DNA of 64,000 bases from Sipunculus nudus (Eukaryota; Annelida; Sipuncula; Golfingiida; Sipunculidae), in NCBI GenBank assembly GCA_026874595.1, contig CM049321.1, positions 46,245,797 through 46,309,796 on the forward strand, written 5' to 3'. The notes under the pieces were generated by a model that made no database searches, had not been told where the DNA came from, and saw only the letters and a list, made by a program, of their open reading frames with translations. Positions 30,838 through 44,718 of the stretch are shown here, one piece after another. The translations under genes and the position numbers were made by a program. Position 1 is the stretch's first letter. Every line of letters begins with the position of its first letter.

Positions 30838-31710
30838 TTACACCCGAGCCTAAAGCCCCTTTCACACATTCACGGATAGGGACAGGGATCACCCCGGACC
30901 TTAATCCGTGGTGTTCCGGGGACAGCAGCGCGATTTCGTAAATCGGGCATTCACATATTCACGGATAGCAACACGGATAATCCAGGAGCATCGTTTCGGA
31001 ATCATCCGTGTTATCTACGGCATCGCCGTGTAAACACCTGGCATCACCGTGTTAACACCGTGTTGCATCCGTAGTGATCCTTGGTGCACCAGCATGATCT
31101 GAGAAAAAACTTAAACTTGCACCCGGAAAGTGCCGGTCTCAATACGGAGCTCCCGGTGGCTACATGGCGACTCCTGGATGTATACGGTGGCTACACGGAG
31201 GTGCACGTTGCCTACAAGGAGTGATACGGATGATTTTGCATCCGTGTACTCCGGGACGAAAAATTGTGCAGGTTTAATTTTTTCTCCGAACATGCCGGTG
31301 CGCCAAGGATCACCATGGATGCAACACAGTGTTAACACGGTGATGCCCGGAGTTTACACGGTGATGACGGAGTTAACACGGATGATCCCGGAACGATGAT
31401 CCGGGATAATCCGTGATGCTATCCGTGAATGTGTGAAAGGGGCTTAATGGCCAGAGGCCGGAGTTTATCCCGGTTTCTGTAGCGTGAAGCGACTAAGGAG
31501 TTAAACCTCCTCCTGGATGGGACGCTAGTCCATCGCACGTTACCTTCCTAGTATTTACTGGTACCCATTTCTACTGCTGGGTGGACAGAGGCACACTTGT
31601 GGTTGAAACCTTGCCTAAGGTTTTTGCACGGTGCGAGTCTGGCGGGATTCGAACTCGAGACCCCTCGATCATGAGTCCGGTTCCTTAACCATTACGCCAC
31701 CACCCCCGTT
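30838..31710 (-). mobile_element. tRNA-derived SINE with V-type core, split by a Harbinger-like MITE
   Basis: On the minus strand the head (31710 downward) has an A box within GGCGTAATGGTTAAGG (31683-31699) and a B box GTTCGAATCCC (31644-31654), as in a tRNA-derived RNA polymerase III promoter. Then come the conserved core words CACCCAGCAGTAGAAATGGG and GGACTAGCGTCCCATCCAGG (31507-31531), known from V-SINE-type elements, and CTCCGGCCTCTGGCC. The tail GGCTCGGGTGTAAAAACC resumes at about 30850, across the inserted 591-bp element 30854-31444. It is transcribed by RNA polymerase III if active and relies on a LINE for movement. Confidence 0.85.
30851..31447. mobile_element. PIF/Harbinger-like MITE with TAA duplications
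   Basis: The element is 30854-31444. The terminal inverted repeat AGCCCCTTTCACAC continues as ATTCACGGATAG, so that 26 bases are perfectly inverted at the other end. TAA flanks both sides (30851-30853 and 31445-31447), matching the 3-bp TWA target of Harbinger elements. The interior is rich in short palindromic words (ACACCGTGTTAACACGGTG-like, CCGGGATAATCCG). No protein is encoded. It interrupts the tail of a SINE. Confidence 0.88.
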
Positions 31711-31720
31711 AGTATATCTG

Positions 31721-33650
31721 GCGAACCTGTGAGCTTATGCGATGGTGTGGCGTCGTCCGGAGTCCGTCGGCCGTTGTCTGTACGTTAACCCATACTATCT
31801 TGAAAACGTCCAAGGGTTAGCATCACAAAATTTTATACAAAAAATTAGTCATCCAAATAACTCTATAAAATTTTGCTTATTTTTTGGCTAACTGCATTTT
31901 CTTATATTTTATAGGGAAAAAGCTAAAAAAGCTTTAAAAATCTTCTTCTCCGAAACTGTTCAGCCAAATTGCCTAATATTTCACAGAAATGATTTCTGTT
32001 ACAATCTCTCTCTAGTTTGGTCGAATGGTTTAAGTTTGGCGATTTTTGTCATCTGTCCAAAAAAGCATACTAAACTTACAATCTCAGAAACGGCTGGAGC
32101 TATCATCACCAAATTTTATGATAATGTTGGTGACATGAGTCGTATCTGAAATTGAGGTATTGGTGGCGCCACCTGCATCGGCCTTTTTTTACGGGGGTCA
32201 TCAGTGCCCGTATCACACTGAGGGCTACAAAAACTTCTTCTCTGAAACCATACAGCCAAATTGTTTAATGTCGCACAGAAATGATCCTAGGGTAGTGCTT
32301 TGTGAAGTTTGTTCAAAAGGTCTCAGTTCAGTGACTTTTGGCTGAGTTATGGGAATCTGAATTTAGTCATATGCCATAATTAACAGCCCATTTTAGTTCA
32401 GTGGCTACAAAGATCTTCTTCTCAAAAAACACTGGGCCAAATTCTTAAATCTCACACATTAATTATCCTCAGATGTTGATAATTCAATTTTGTTCAAATG
32501 GTTTGAAATCATAAGAAGCTTAACTTAGTCTTTTATCGTGTATTTTCCCAAATGAGTTAAAAACCTGCAAAACGTTTTTTGACTGACACAACTGAGGCCA
32601 TTTTTTAGCGAACCTGTGAGCTTATGCGATGGTGCAGCGTCGCTCGTCTTACGTCGTGAGTCGTCTGTACGTTAACCATAGTTATCTCAAAATCGGCAGG
32701 AGAAGGCATCACCAAATTTTTACAAATAATCAGTCATCCGAAAAACTTAATCAGATTTTGTTTATTTTTTTTTCTAACTGCATTTTCTTAGATTTTATAG
32801 GGAAAAATCTTAAAAAGCTTTGAAAATCTTCTGCTCCGAAACTGTCAAGCCAAATGTCCAATATTTCACAAAAATGATCCCTGGAACAAACTCTCTCAAG
32901 TTTGTTCGAATGATTCCAGTTCGGAGATTTTTGGCCGAGTTAAAGGAGGCTGAAATTTTTCATCTGTCCAATAAAGCATATTCAAATTTAAATCTCAGAA
33001 ACGGCTGGAGCTATCATCACGAAATTTTATGCCAATGTTGGTCACATGAGTCATATCTAAAATTGAGGTATTGTGGCGCCACCTGCATCGGCCTTTTTTT
33101 GTACGGGGTCATCAGTGCCTGTATCACACTGAGGGCTACAAAATAACTTCATGTCTGAAACCATATGGCCAAAATGTTTAATATCGCACAGAAATGATCC
33201 TAGGGTAGTGCTTTCTTAAGTTTGTTCAAATGGTCTCTGCTCAGTGACTTTTTGGCTAAGTTATGGGAAGCTGAATTTAGTCATATGCCATCAACGTCTA
33301 TTTTAGCTTAGTGGCTACAAAAATCATCTTCTCAAAAACCACTGGGCCAATTTCTTAAATCTCACACATTAATTATCCTCAGATGTTGATAATTCAAGTT
33401 TGGGTAAATGGTTTTGGTTCAGTGCTTTTTGGCTGAGAAACGGGAAGCTGAACTTGGCCAGTTTGCTGTATCTTCCTATATGAGTTATACACCTGCAAAA
33501 AGTTTTTTCGACTGATACCACTGAAGCCAGTTTGTTAAATATTTTACAAGAATAATCCCTACAATAATTCTTATAATAAATGTCATTATTGGTATCACAT
33601 GAATGATTTTTGGCTGAATTATTGAGATTGCATGCAGTCATTTTACCATA
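31721..33650. repeat. Two tandem copies of a roughly 887-bp repeat
   Basis: GCGAACCTGTGAGCTTATGC begins copies at 31721 and 32608. Landmarks recur in order in both: GTACGTTAACC, TAGGGAAAAA, AAACGGCTGGAGCTATCATC, GGCGCCACCTGCATCGGCC, ATCACACTGAGGGCTACAAA, GATCCTAGGGTAGTGCTT and CACACATTAATTATCCTCAG. The copies have diverged by substitutions and small indels. The phrase GGCGCCACCT links them to the module arrays at 34.5 and 63.5 kb. Non-coding. Confidence 0.88.
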
Positions 33651-34540
33651 TATGTTAGCTGTGTGATGCTGTTACATCTAGCCTGGCACCAGTTTATCAG
33701 CATCTATTACATCATGCCACTAGACATTTGGTTAATACTAACAAGAAAGTTTTTTAAAAGCTTTTTAAAAAAATTAGATTTATGATTTAAGTTATTCATC
33801 ATACCAGGCAATGTTACAATCATGGATTCAGCTCTCTGTGGCTATATAAAGACAACTGTACATGGATTATAAATTATTGGTATCCCTACTCAACTTCATT
33901 CAAGAATTTGCCATCAATGAGATATACCTGTATTTTAATTTTGCATTCAGTATGCATCTGTAATAATTTTACACATATTCCTGATTTTTTTTTTATAAAA
34001 AGTCAGCTGAAAAGCATTTTGTATTGGGAATATTAATTCAAAAGTTATTTCGAGTAGGGACCATTTTTGTGTACAGGTGGCAGCAATTGGTTTACCATTG
34101 GCAGATTGCCAGTGCCTTGATGTTGGCCATAAGCCAAGATGATGTCAGCTCTATAAATAGTTTGGCACAGTGCCAGGATTGGAAGAAGTGAAGCCAGGTA
34201 TAGGTCAAGAGTTTACTCAGTGTAGTAGCTGCATTCTATTTATAGCTTTGGAAGACTGCTCACTGCATCAGATTTGGCACCAAAGTTCAGCTTGGATCTA
34301 TTTATAGCTTTGGCAGACTGCCAACTGTGTCAGATTATTCAACAGGTGAAGAGTTCTCTCATTGCAGCCAAGTACAGGTTGAACAAAAGTTCACTAAGTC
34401 TAGCCAGGTGCAGGTCAAGAGTTAACTCAGTGCAGCAGCTTGAGACAACAATTTGTTACAGTTCACTCCTGGGCAGCTGCCTTACTCACTTAAGCCTCGT
34501 CAGCCCAGTGCATCAAACTCTGGGGAAGTTTGATGTAATG
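33651..34540. repeat. AT-rich stretch then short repeat words
   Basis: 33660-34080 shows nothing recognisable. At 34080-34480 the words TTGGCAGACTGCCA/TTTGGAAGACTGCTCACTG, TCAGATT and AGCCAGGT(A/G)(T/C)AGGTCAAGAGTT recur two or three times, as a degenerate minisatellite. Confidence 0.5.
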
Positions 34541-35800
34541 GCCTAATAGTTTGACCTGTCTATGCGTCTTTGATGGTATTCTCATTTACAAGACAGGTGG
34601 TGCCACCTACATTGACTTTTGCAGTGTATGCGCCTGTTTATTTCTACAGAGGAATGTGATACATCAGCCTAAAATTGGGCATGTTTATACATATCAGGTA
34701 GCTTTATAGTGTACAAGACTTGTGGCGCCACCTACAATAATTTTTGCACAGTGTATATCCCTGCTTATTTCACAGGAGGGGTTTGACATATCAGTCTGAC
34801 ATTGGGCATTTGTATATATCTCTTTGCTGTATACAAGATTGGTGGTGCCAGCTACAATCATTGTATCCGCCAAAACAGAGTTTTGTGGATACTGTTTTCA
34901 ATCGTATGCTGCCGCTGCCACCGCCACTGCCGCATAGGTTTCCGGAGAGCTCATCCATAACCACTGGGCAGAATTTTTAAAAAAATCGGAATTATCATCG
35001 GGTCACATGAACTGCTGCGCCCTCATTTTTGGTTGACCTCTGACCTTTCCTCTCTGCCCAGCGTCCATTTGTGCGTCTGTTTCCACACATAAACCCACAT
35101 ATCTCGGGAACCGTTTGACCGATCAGGCTAAAAATTTTGCATAAATGTACGCCTTGCATAGTTTTATAACATACACTAAAAATTGTGGCGCCACCTGCAA
35201 CCATTTTTGCACAGCGTCCATCTGTTCATCTGCCTTAGGATAAAATTACTCATATCTATGCATTGGTTGTACTTATCCACCTGAACATTTGCATGTGTAT
35301 ACATCCTGGACAGCTTTCTTGATTTTATGGCAGGTGGCGCCACCTACATTCACATTAAAGCTGCAGACATCCAAGCTCATATCTTGGGAACCGTTTGACC
35401 AGTTGGGCCAAACTTTTGCATGTGTATAGATCTACCATAGCTCTTGATGATACGCAAAACTGTTAATTGGCGCCACCTGCAACCGTTTTTGCACAGTGTC
35501 CATTTGTTCATCTGCCTTGGGATAAAGTCACTCATATCTCTACAGTGGTTTGACTTATCCACCTAAAATTTTGCAGGTTTATACATCCTTGACAGCTTTC
35601 TTGATTTTATGACAAGTAGCGCCTCCTACATTCACATTTACGCTGCAAACATCCAAGCTCATATCTCGGGAACCATTCGACCGACTGGGAAAAAATTGTG
35701 CATGTTTACAGATCTCCCATAGATCTTTATCATACGCAAAACTGGCGGCGCCAACTGCAAACATTTTATTCACAGCGTCCGTCTGTTTGTTTGCCGATAC
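34540..35800. repeat. Array of diverged modules bearing GGTGGCGCCACCT
   Basis: Units of very roughly 170-200 bp repeat the series GGCGCCACCTGCAACC, TTTTTGCACAG(C/T)GTCC, (C/G)TCTGTTCATCTGCCTT, CTCATATCTC, and TTTGCATGTGTATACATC with TGGACAGCTTTCTTGATTTT. One near-perfect hairpin, GTATCCGCCAAAAC / GTTTTGTGGATAC, lies at 34865-34893. The same block, including the hairpin, recurs at 63232-64000. Minus-strand open frames here are by-products of the repeat. Confidence 0.8.
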
Positions 35801-35927
35801 ATAACACCAATGTGATTAATTTATATGTATTTATATATTTTTTTAAACGGTCAGTCACTCTTAATTGTCAAATTAATATGCTCAACAGACTTATTTTTAT
35901 GTTTTAAACTAAACATGATAAGATACA

Positions 35928-35928
<1 letters not shown>

Positions 35929-35978
<50 letters not shown>
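35929..35978. repeat. (TA)n microsatellite abutting a MITE
   Basis: A TA array that ends exactly at the left terminus of the pogo-like element at 35979. Confidence 0.97.
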
Positions 35979-35981
<3 letters not shown>

Positions 35982-36164
35982 TAAAACCTCCTTGTGTCGA
36001 AATGGAAGGGAACCTCAGAAAACTTCGGCACATCCGAGGTTCCAAATAAGCGGGTTTTCGATGGTAATAATTTAACTAGAGTTTTCCGGAATATCGATTC
36101 GGTAACATCGACATAAGCATGGGGTTTTTTACTTGAGTGAGTTCGACATAAAGAGGTTTCACTG
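35979..36164. mobile_element. Short pogo/Tigger-like MITE (186 bp)
   Basis: The left end CAGTAAAACCTCCTTGTGTC and the inverted right end CAGTGAAACCTCTTTATGTC match at most positions over 22 bases. The left target is TA within the TA array; the right flank is TG, so that duplication copy has mutated. The body holds several words derived from the ends (GAGGTTCC, CTTCGGCAC). No coding capacity. Confidence 0.8.
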
Positions 36165-36191
36165 TGTGTGTCTCTCTCTCTCTCTCTCTTT

Positions 36192-36249
<58 letters not shown>
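36165..36249. repeat. (TC)n then (TA)n microsatellites
   Basis: A TGTG/TCTC stretch at 36164-36189 followed by a pure TA array at 36197-36249. Confidence 0.95.
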
Positions 36250-36251
<2 letters not shown>

Positions 36252-37162
36252 GCTGTAATGTTTGGATAAAGGTACCAAATAAGTATTGATAATTAAACGG
36301 CACGGACTAAGGCCCATGATGTCGGAAGTACTCGGAACATAAATAAATTTCTTATTTACTGTATTTTCAGTATGATTTTTTTATTTACATGTTTACACCT
36401 GTATTTAATTTAAAATATTCGAACCACTCACTCTTTCATGTTAAGTTATAATTAGAGTAAAACATAACATCAATATATATATTTTATTTAGATTAATTAC
36501 CTTGAGATACTCTGAAAACCTATTGTAAAACCGTAGATAATTATATGATTTTGTCGTTCATACCTGTCCCAGACACTTACAGATTGAATCATAGTTTACA
36601 TATCTTTTTTTTTATAGAATTATTATTTTTTATATAGTTTAACTTAAGTTATCTATTGCATACGGCATAAACGACAAATTAAATGTATGAAATAACCTAT
36701 CCTTAAATATAATTTCTTAATTGTGTAAAGTCTGTTTACACAAACAAAAGGAAGGTAAAAAATTTTAATGATCCACTGTCATGTTGACTTAATTCTCGAA
36801 ATATAGATAAATAAAAGCAGAGAAAAATAACAGAATATTTGTTTCATAATAATTATTTATACCTTTTCATCAAGCACAAAAATACTATGGGAAATGCACA
36901 GATAATAATTTCATTAATCATTATGTTCTTTAAGCAAAAGCATACATCTAATGTATCAAAATAACGAAAATTTACTCATCTGGAATTGGCATAAACTATA
37001 AAGTATTTAATAATTTACAAATCAAAAATAAATTTGTTACAAATCTTGAGTATCTTGCAGAGAGTTAATGATTTCATAAAATGTAAGGAGTTGAGGACGC
37101 AAGTTTATTTTTATTGTAACTATAGAGCAGGAATCAAGTTTTACATTAGTTTAATTTAGTAC
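36250..37162. other. AT-rich gene-free stretch
   Basis: Nothing recognised. Confidence 0.5.
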
Positions 37163-38730
37163 ATGTGTATCAGAGTTGGGTCCAAAAGTACTCGTACTCA
37201 TGAGTATTTTTTTGAGTACTCAGTACTCGTACTCGAGTACTTTTTAAAAATCACAAAAGTACTCGTACTTGTACCCGAGTACTTTGAAAGTACTCGGTAC
37301 TCATATGAGTACTTCATGAGTACTTTAGGGTATTTCATATTTTTCTAAATAAACTTTAATCTAATTTTATTATATTAGTAATACTTTATTATAAAATATT
37401 ATAGAAGATATATATAATATATAACATATATAATATCATATATAATAGTACTTAAAGTAATCAATCTGTTACTATAACTGAAATTATTAAAGCATTGATA
37501 ACTACTACTATTACTTTGCTACTTTTATAATACTAACACTTTAATTTTATATAAAATATAAATTGAACTATTTTATTATTAATATATTCATGCAATTCAT
37601 GTGTACATGTGTACAGCATCAAATAAATTTCTAGCAAGATAAGTACAACATAGTGTTCAATAAAACTTTAAATCAGCAAATTCATACTGAGTTATATTTT
37701 AAGAGAAAAAAAAATTAATTTTTGAAAGATCCCAAAATAAATAGATTCAAAACAGAGCACTGTGTTACTTTTTAGGCGTTCATAAGTTTTGTCCAATTGC
37801 ACCTCTAAATGGTGACAATGGATGGTTAACATGTCGACACCGTCGTTTCATCAATATAATATGTTTTTGGAATCACTTGTTGGATCTGGATAATAGTAGA
37901 CTGACCAAGAAAGTATTCACATGGGATTATAACCAAGTTGCAGATAACTGGTGCTCCGTTATGGAGAAGATACTCGATTCCATTTGATTTATTACACATA
38001 TATGATGAAATGGCGCCATGCAGCTAACCTAATCTTGAACAAAAGTTGCGCCCCGATTATCAAAATAAATGGATCGAACAATGTCGATCAACACCTAAAT
38101 TAAGAACTTATACCAGTTTTAAAACCACATATAGTACAGAAGTATATGTTAAAAAGTTTATGACCCGACAGCAAGATCACTACTTGCTCAGCTTAGATGT
38201 GGTATACTCCCACTGAAAATAGAAACTGTCAGATTTCAAAATATTAAAGATGACGATACAAAACAATATAGGAAACTAAAAATTGAAGAAAGGGTTTGTC
38301 CTATATGTAATAATGGTGAAGTCGAAGATGACAATGCAAACCGTCTCCTTTAATAAGTTAATGCTTTGATATATTTCAACCATATATGGCCTGTTTATAT
38401 GCCCTAGAGTTTGCATTATGCCTCAGTATTTTGATTAAGCATAACACAACATTGTATATATTGTTATTTTGTACTGGGTTTTCATTAATAAAAATATTTT
38501 TAACTTTCTGAGAATATATTTAATTTAATAACATCATTAAACAAGTTTGGTTACAAAAAAGTACTCATTTAAGTACTCATGCGTACAATTTGAGTACTCA
38601 GTACTCGTACTCGAGTACTTTTGAAAAAGTGCAGAAGTACTCATCCCTGTACTCGATCGAGTACTTTTAAAGTACTCAGTACTCGTACTTGACTACTTTA
38701 AAAATACTCGGACCCAACTCTGATGTGTAT
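37163..38730. mobile_element. hAT-like non-autonomous element with perfect 8-bp duplication
   Basis: The element is 37171-38722 (1552 bp). The ends CAGAGTTGGGTCC and GGACCCAACTCTG are inverted repeats, and ATGTGTAT occurs on both sides (37163-37170 and 38723-38730). An 8-bp duplication with CAG..CTG termini is diagnostic of hAT elements. Both subterminal regions are dense in GTACTC/GAGTAC words, as expected of transposase-binding clusters. No transposase is present. The interior instead contains a LINE fragment. Confidence 0.92.
37750..38342 (+). pseudogene. LINE reverse-transcriptase C-terminal fragment
   Basis: Across three frames on the plus strand the readings are RALCYFLGVHKFCPI..LNGD, NGWLTCRHRRFINIICFWNH, LTKKVFTWDYNQVADNWCS, then KLRTYTSFKTTYSTEVYVKK, LAQLRCGILPLKIETVRFQN and ERVCPICNNGEVED. 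These match the region after the polymerase domain of a widespread invertebrate non-LTR group (family recognised from memory), including a C-terminal cysteine box. Stops and shifts occur near 37985-38080 and 38180. It was inserted into or captured by the hAT-like element. Confidence 0.75.
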
Positions 38731-39790
38731 ATGCATATTCATGCATATATACATAGTCATACATGATATATTACACCTTAAACATATAGTTATGTTTGTA
38801 TTGTTCTGTTTGCTGGTATATGGCATCCCGAGATTGACATCCAGCTCGGTTTTCTACTTGACATCCAGCATCCGACTTCTGACATCCGATTTTAGTCCGT
38901 ATCAACTAGATTTCATTTCGGGTCCAGGATCCGTGGGATCTGGATTTTACTCAATACTTTACAAAATACTCTGTGAATTTTACAAGGGTTTCTCGACTAT
39001 TAGACAACGCACTCTATTACCACACACATTTCAGCCAGTGTTCAGACTTGGAACAGTTTCAGCCGTGTGAGCAAAGGTATGACCGTGATCGGCCAAATTC
39101 TAGGATTATTGTGACCCATAATATAACTTTTGAAGTACTGAAGATTTATACCACAAAATTTGACTGACCTTTTTCATCCTCCATGTTCTTTGACAAGATC
39201 GAAAACGGATGACCTTGAAATTTATCCTCAAGGTCAACTCTGCAAAAAAAAATTTGAATCATCGTGAATCCCATAACAACTTGCTATGTATCAATTTTTT
39301 TTTCAATTTCATGCACAGGTAATTCTTTCCATCACAATCTCAGAGTAGGTTGAAAAACGAGGTGACCTTCAAGGTCACACCTGTAGATTTATATATTTAT
39401 TCCAAACAACCTGACATTTGAGATATGTTTAACCCTCATGCTTTGGGATGGTCCACGCAGCTTCTAGTTCTGTCACTTTTTATATTTGATCTCACTGAAT
39501 GTATATTACTATGATCCAATTATTTTGACACGGATTCACTGACCTTGACCTATTTTTTTTTTTTTGGACCCAGGGTAAAAAAAATGCAATTTGTCCATAT
39601 TTTCATTGCTTTCAACTTAACTGTAAGGGTTAGAAACAAAACATAAAAATGCCATCATCAAATCTGGTTCCTTACAATTTTAGGAACCGTGACTGCTTTG
39701 AATTCACACAAGCAGAAAGATATGAGATTAGATGACTCGGCATGTTTCAGTTAGGCTTTGTTTCCTGATAAACCATTAAACCTTCACTGT
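38731..39790. repeat. Mixed repeat fragments
   Basis: 38823-38910 carries (T/A)CTTGACATCCAGCATCCGAC-type words also seen near 45340 and 60325. 39150-39390 carries AAGGTCA-rich phrases (GATGACCTTGAAATTTATCC, GACCTTCAAGGTCACACCTG). No gene is recognised. Confidence 0.5.
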
Positions 39791-40199
39791 TGAATTTATA
39801 GCTATACTGACTGTTAGTCATCTGAGCTATAGCGATCGATGGTCTCTGCCAGACGTCTGTTAACACGGTATGTTTTGAAATTGGAAATACAATTTAAAGC
39901 TAACGTTTAATCAAAAGATAGATATTTTAAATTTCTGAATAGTTTATCTTTGTAACACTCGACAGCACTGAGAACCAAATGCGGTAGCTACCGCAAATAA
40001 CAATAATCTTGTTCAAAGGTTGCATATGGGTGTCAGAGCATATTTTTCACATGTATTTTTTTTTTTTGTCGTCAGTTTTCACCTGAGGCATAAGAAAGAA
40101 TGATGATGTTGGCACGATGACTCCAGCTGATCATTTCACTTGAAAATGGTAGTATAAACGTTTCACTCACTAAGATCGTGTTGTCCGTTTTGTTGCAGG
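39791..40199 (+). promoter_or_regulatory. Upstream intron or flank of the zinc-finger gene
   Basis: A fragment of the AGCTCAGCTGAC repeat family (CTGTTAGTCATCTGAGCTAT, 39808-39828) lies here. A good 3' splice site (TTGTCCGTTTTGTTGCAG) ends at 40199, 12 bases before the zinc-finger ATG. This suggests a 5' untranslated exon farther left. Confidence 0.45.
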
Positions 40200-40211
40200 T
40201 TTGTGTGTAAA

Positions 40212-42345
<2,134 letters not shown>

Positions 42346-42787
42346 TTCATTCATCTTATTTAATTGGACTTTTTTTAATTTAACGAGATATCTCTGCAGG
42401 TTGAACTTTGGATTTGTTTTTCCACTCATCTGGATTGTAAGCGATTAATCGAGATGTGCGTACGCATGCGCAGAGATCTTTCTTGAAGGTATGCACATGT
42501 GTTCATATCATGTAGGACCAATAATAACTTACGTTTCAACATATAGGTAGTTCTCGTCTAATTTTTAAATTTAACTCATCCGGAAGCAGGGGATCTAACG
42601 GGATCAATGTGGTTTTGAACAGAAGCAAACCGAGTGTAGACAAAATTGTAAGGGCCCTTTTCCAGGCATACGGAAACGCGCGCGGGTGAGTCTTCTTATG
42701 GTCAGAACAGGAATGCAGTCTGCTTGTGGCAGTCCCAGCATAAATCATGGTGACAAATCATACTTAATTGCTGCTCCGCTTGTCTAC

Positions 42788-42906
<119 letters not shown>

Positions 42907-42949
42907 GGGGCTTGTTAAATACCCCAACCACATGTAAATAATAATAAAA

Positions 42950-43470
42950 GCAAATGATCCATGGGTTATGACGCTCAGCCGACTGACATGTTGACAAAAA
43001 GTCCTTGTACAGGATACTTATTTTTCATGGACATCCCTGCTTGTCAAGTTAAAAGATTCTTGGACCAACGGATAAGCTTTATGTCCAGTCAGCGGACGAC
43101 CGTATATTTGAAGGTCTCAAAAATAAAGAAAAAATAAATGAGTTAATTTTTTTTTTTAAATCTAGGTGGCGCCGCCAGTCTTCAGGAACTGATGAAACAC
43201 TCCATGATCAATATACATGCAAAGAATCATGGTGATCAATGCATCATTGTTAAGATACTGGAGCTTTTGTTTCAAAGTTTTAATGATTCCGGGGTATATT
43301 TTTGAACCCCATAGCTCGCAGGATATGCGTAACGAGAACCTAATTTCAGGTTTTCAATGAGATTTTTCATGGGCCTCCCAGGATGTCAAGTTAAAAGATT
43401 TCAGGTCCAGCAGTTACAATTTGTGTCCTGTTAACGGATGACCGCATTTATAAAGGTCACTAAAATAGAA
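42950..43470 (-). repeat. Inverted copy of the TGACCCATGGGTCA family
   Basis: Begins GATCCATGGGTTATGACGCT followed by CAGCC (the family tail in reverse). It contains two related segments, each with TGTCAAGTTAAAAGATT and GGACGACCG/GGATGACCGC motifs (near 43040-43110 and 43385-43445), so it is a diverged tandem pair. Matches in opposite orientation to 22500-22790. Confidence 0.6.
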
Positions 43471-43499
43471 GAAAATGCTTTAAAATTAGTCTTGAGGAT

Positions 43500-43572
43500 A
43501 AGCGCTCATGACCATGAACAGCATAAGACATGCTGGAGAGAAACCATGAAAATGTTAGTATGTGGTGTATGT
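43500..43572 (+). pseudogene. Isolated zinc-finger linker relic
   Basis: The reading MNSIRHAGEKP, stop, then KC and a YVVYV segment resembles a C2H2 linker and the start of a finger. It lies about 1.2 kb beyond the last relic of the zinc-finger tail. The match is short and could be coincidental. Confidence 0.3.
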
Positions 43573-43695
43573 ATAAGGGACGGATCCAAGAGGTTTGTTT
43601 GGGGGGGGGGGGGGCGGGGGAGTCCCTCAATACCAGGGCTTAGAAACTACCTAAAACCCTGCCACACCCTACCCCCCCCCCCCCCCCCCCCCCGA
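43572..43695. mobile_element. GGATCC and homopolymer element fragment
   Basis: GGGACGGATCCAAGAGG is followed by a G run (about 43601-43613) and a 22-base C run (43672-43693). It resembles the element at 25668-25922, but the right GGATCC border is not seen. Confidence 0.4.
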
Positions 43696-43840
43696 ACACA
43701 CACACACCCATACACACTCGATTAATGGACAAAGCCGCTGAGACCTAATGAACTCGAGATTTTAGAATACTGATTATTTAAGAACTTTGCTCTCTATGCA
43801 TTAAATTATGAAAAATATTTCACTAAACAGTTTTCATTTA

Positions 43841-43872
43841 TTGCATTATTTATTATTATTATTATTATTATT
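43841..43872. repeat. (TTA)n microsatellite
   Basis: ATT/TTA trinucleotide array of about 30 bp. Confidence 0.9.
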
Positions 43873-43879
43873 TTTACTG

Positions 43880-44715
43880 TACTTGAATGCTAATTGTTTT
43901 TTCTTCAATCTTCATGAATCTTCTGGATCACTAAGGAATGTCAGGGAGAAACATCTTTCTGGGATTCCTGAATGCAAACTCCATTACAACTATTTTACAT
44001 CCTATGGTACATCCCTGTGCAAAGGATTGAAAGCGGGGTGGGAAAAGTGTTGTGAGCTCTCGGAAAGTTTTATCCCTCACACGGTTGAGAAAATTTAGAA
44101 CAAAAATAAAACATAAAACTTGCATTTTCAGGGTAGTGTTTTTGGCAATTTTCCCCCACTTTTAATCACATGCTGCACAACACAAAAACATTACCAAGTA
44201 TTGAATATACAGACTCCTGCGTGCCAACACTTCAGATCACATTACCAAGTTTTTAATTTTTCTCAAAACCATATAGGCCTATAGGAGTGAATGGTATGAA
44301 TCAATGAACTAACTCGATCATTTCAGTGAATCTTTCAGCTTTGCTGAATTAAATCACAGTATGCATCTCAAACACATTGACGATAACACCAAAGAAGACA
44401 CCCACCCTTTTTTTCATTTACATTTTTTTGTGAAAAAAATAATATTAACGTGTTCTTGTGTAATAAAATGACATTCCAATTGGTGTATTAATTTTTTTCC
44501 ATGGCATGCACTGTTTTAAATGAGGACATATTTTAATATTCCGTATATATTTGTCTGAATAAATAATTATCAGTTGGGGTAAAATACTTTTGGCCCAGTT
44601 TTCATGCATATAATTGTTATCTTTATCTTTTCGAAATTTTATGTATACACTTAGACAAATCTTCCATTTTAATGTTTGGTTTATTTCTTGTGATATGATA
44701 AAAGATTAAAATAAA
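43880..44715. other. Gene-free stretch
   Basis: AT-rich. No element recognised. Confidence 0.45.
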
Positions 44716-44718
44716 AGA

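Noticed and set aside
30623-30853. A 76-codon plus-strand frame before the Harbinger-like MITE
   Set aside because: No motif, and its end overlaps the SINE tail and the target duplication.
34540-35800. A CRISPR-like array
   Set aside because: Modules are long, diverged and lack regular short repeats with unique spacers; the DNA is eukaryotic.
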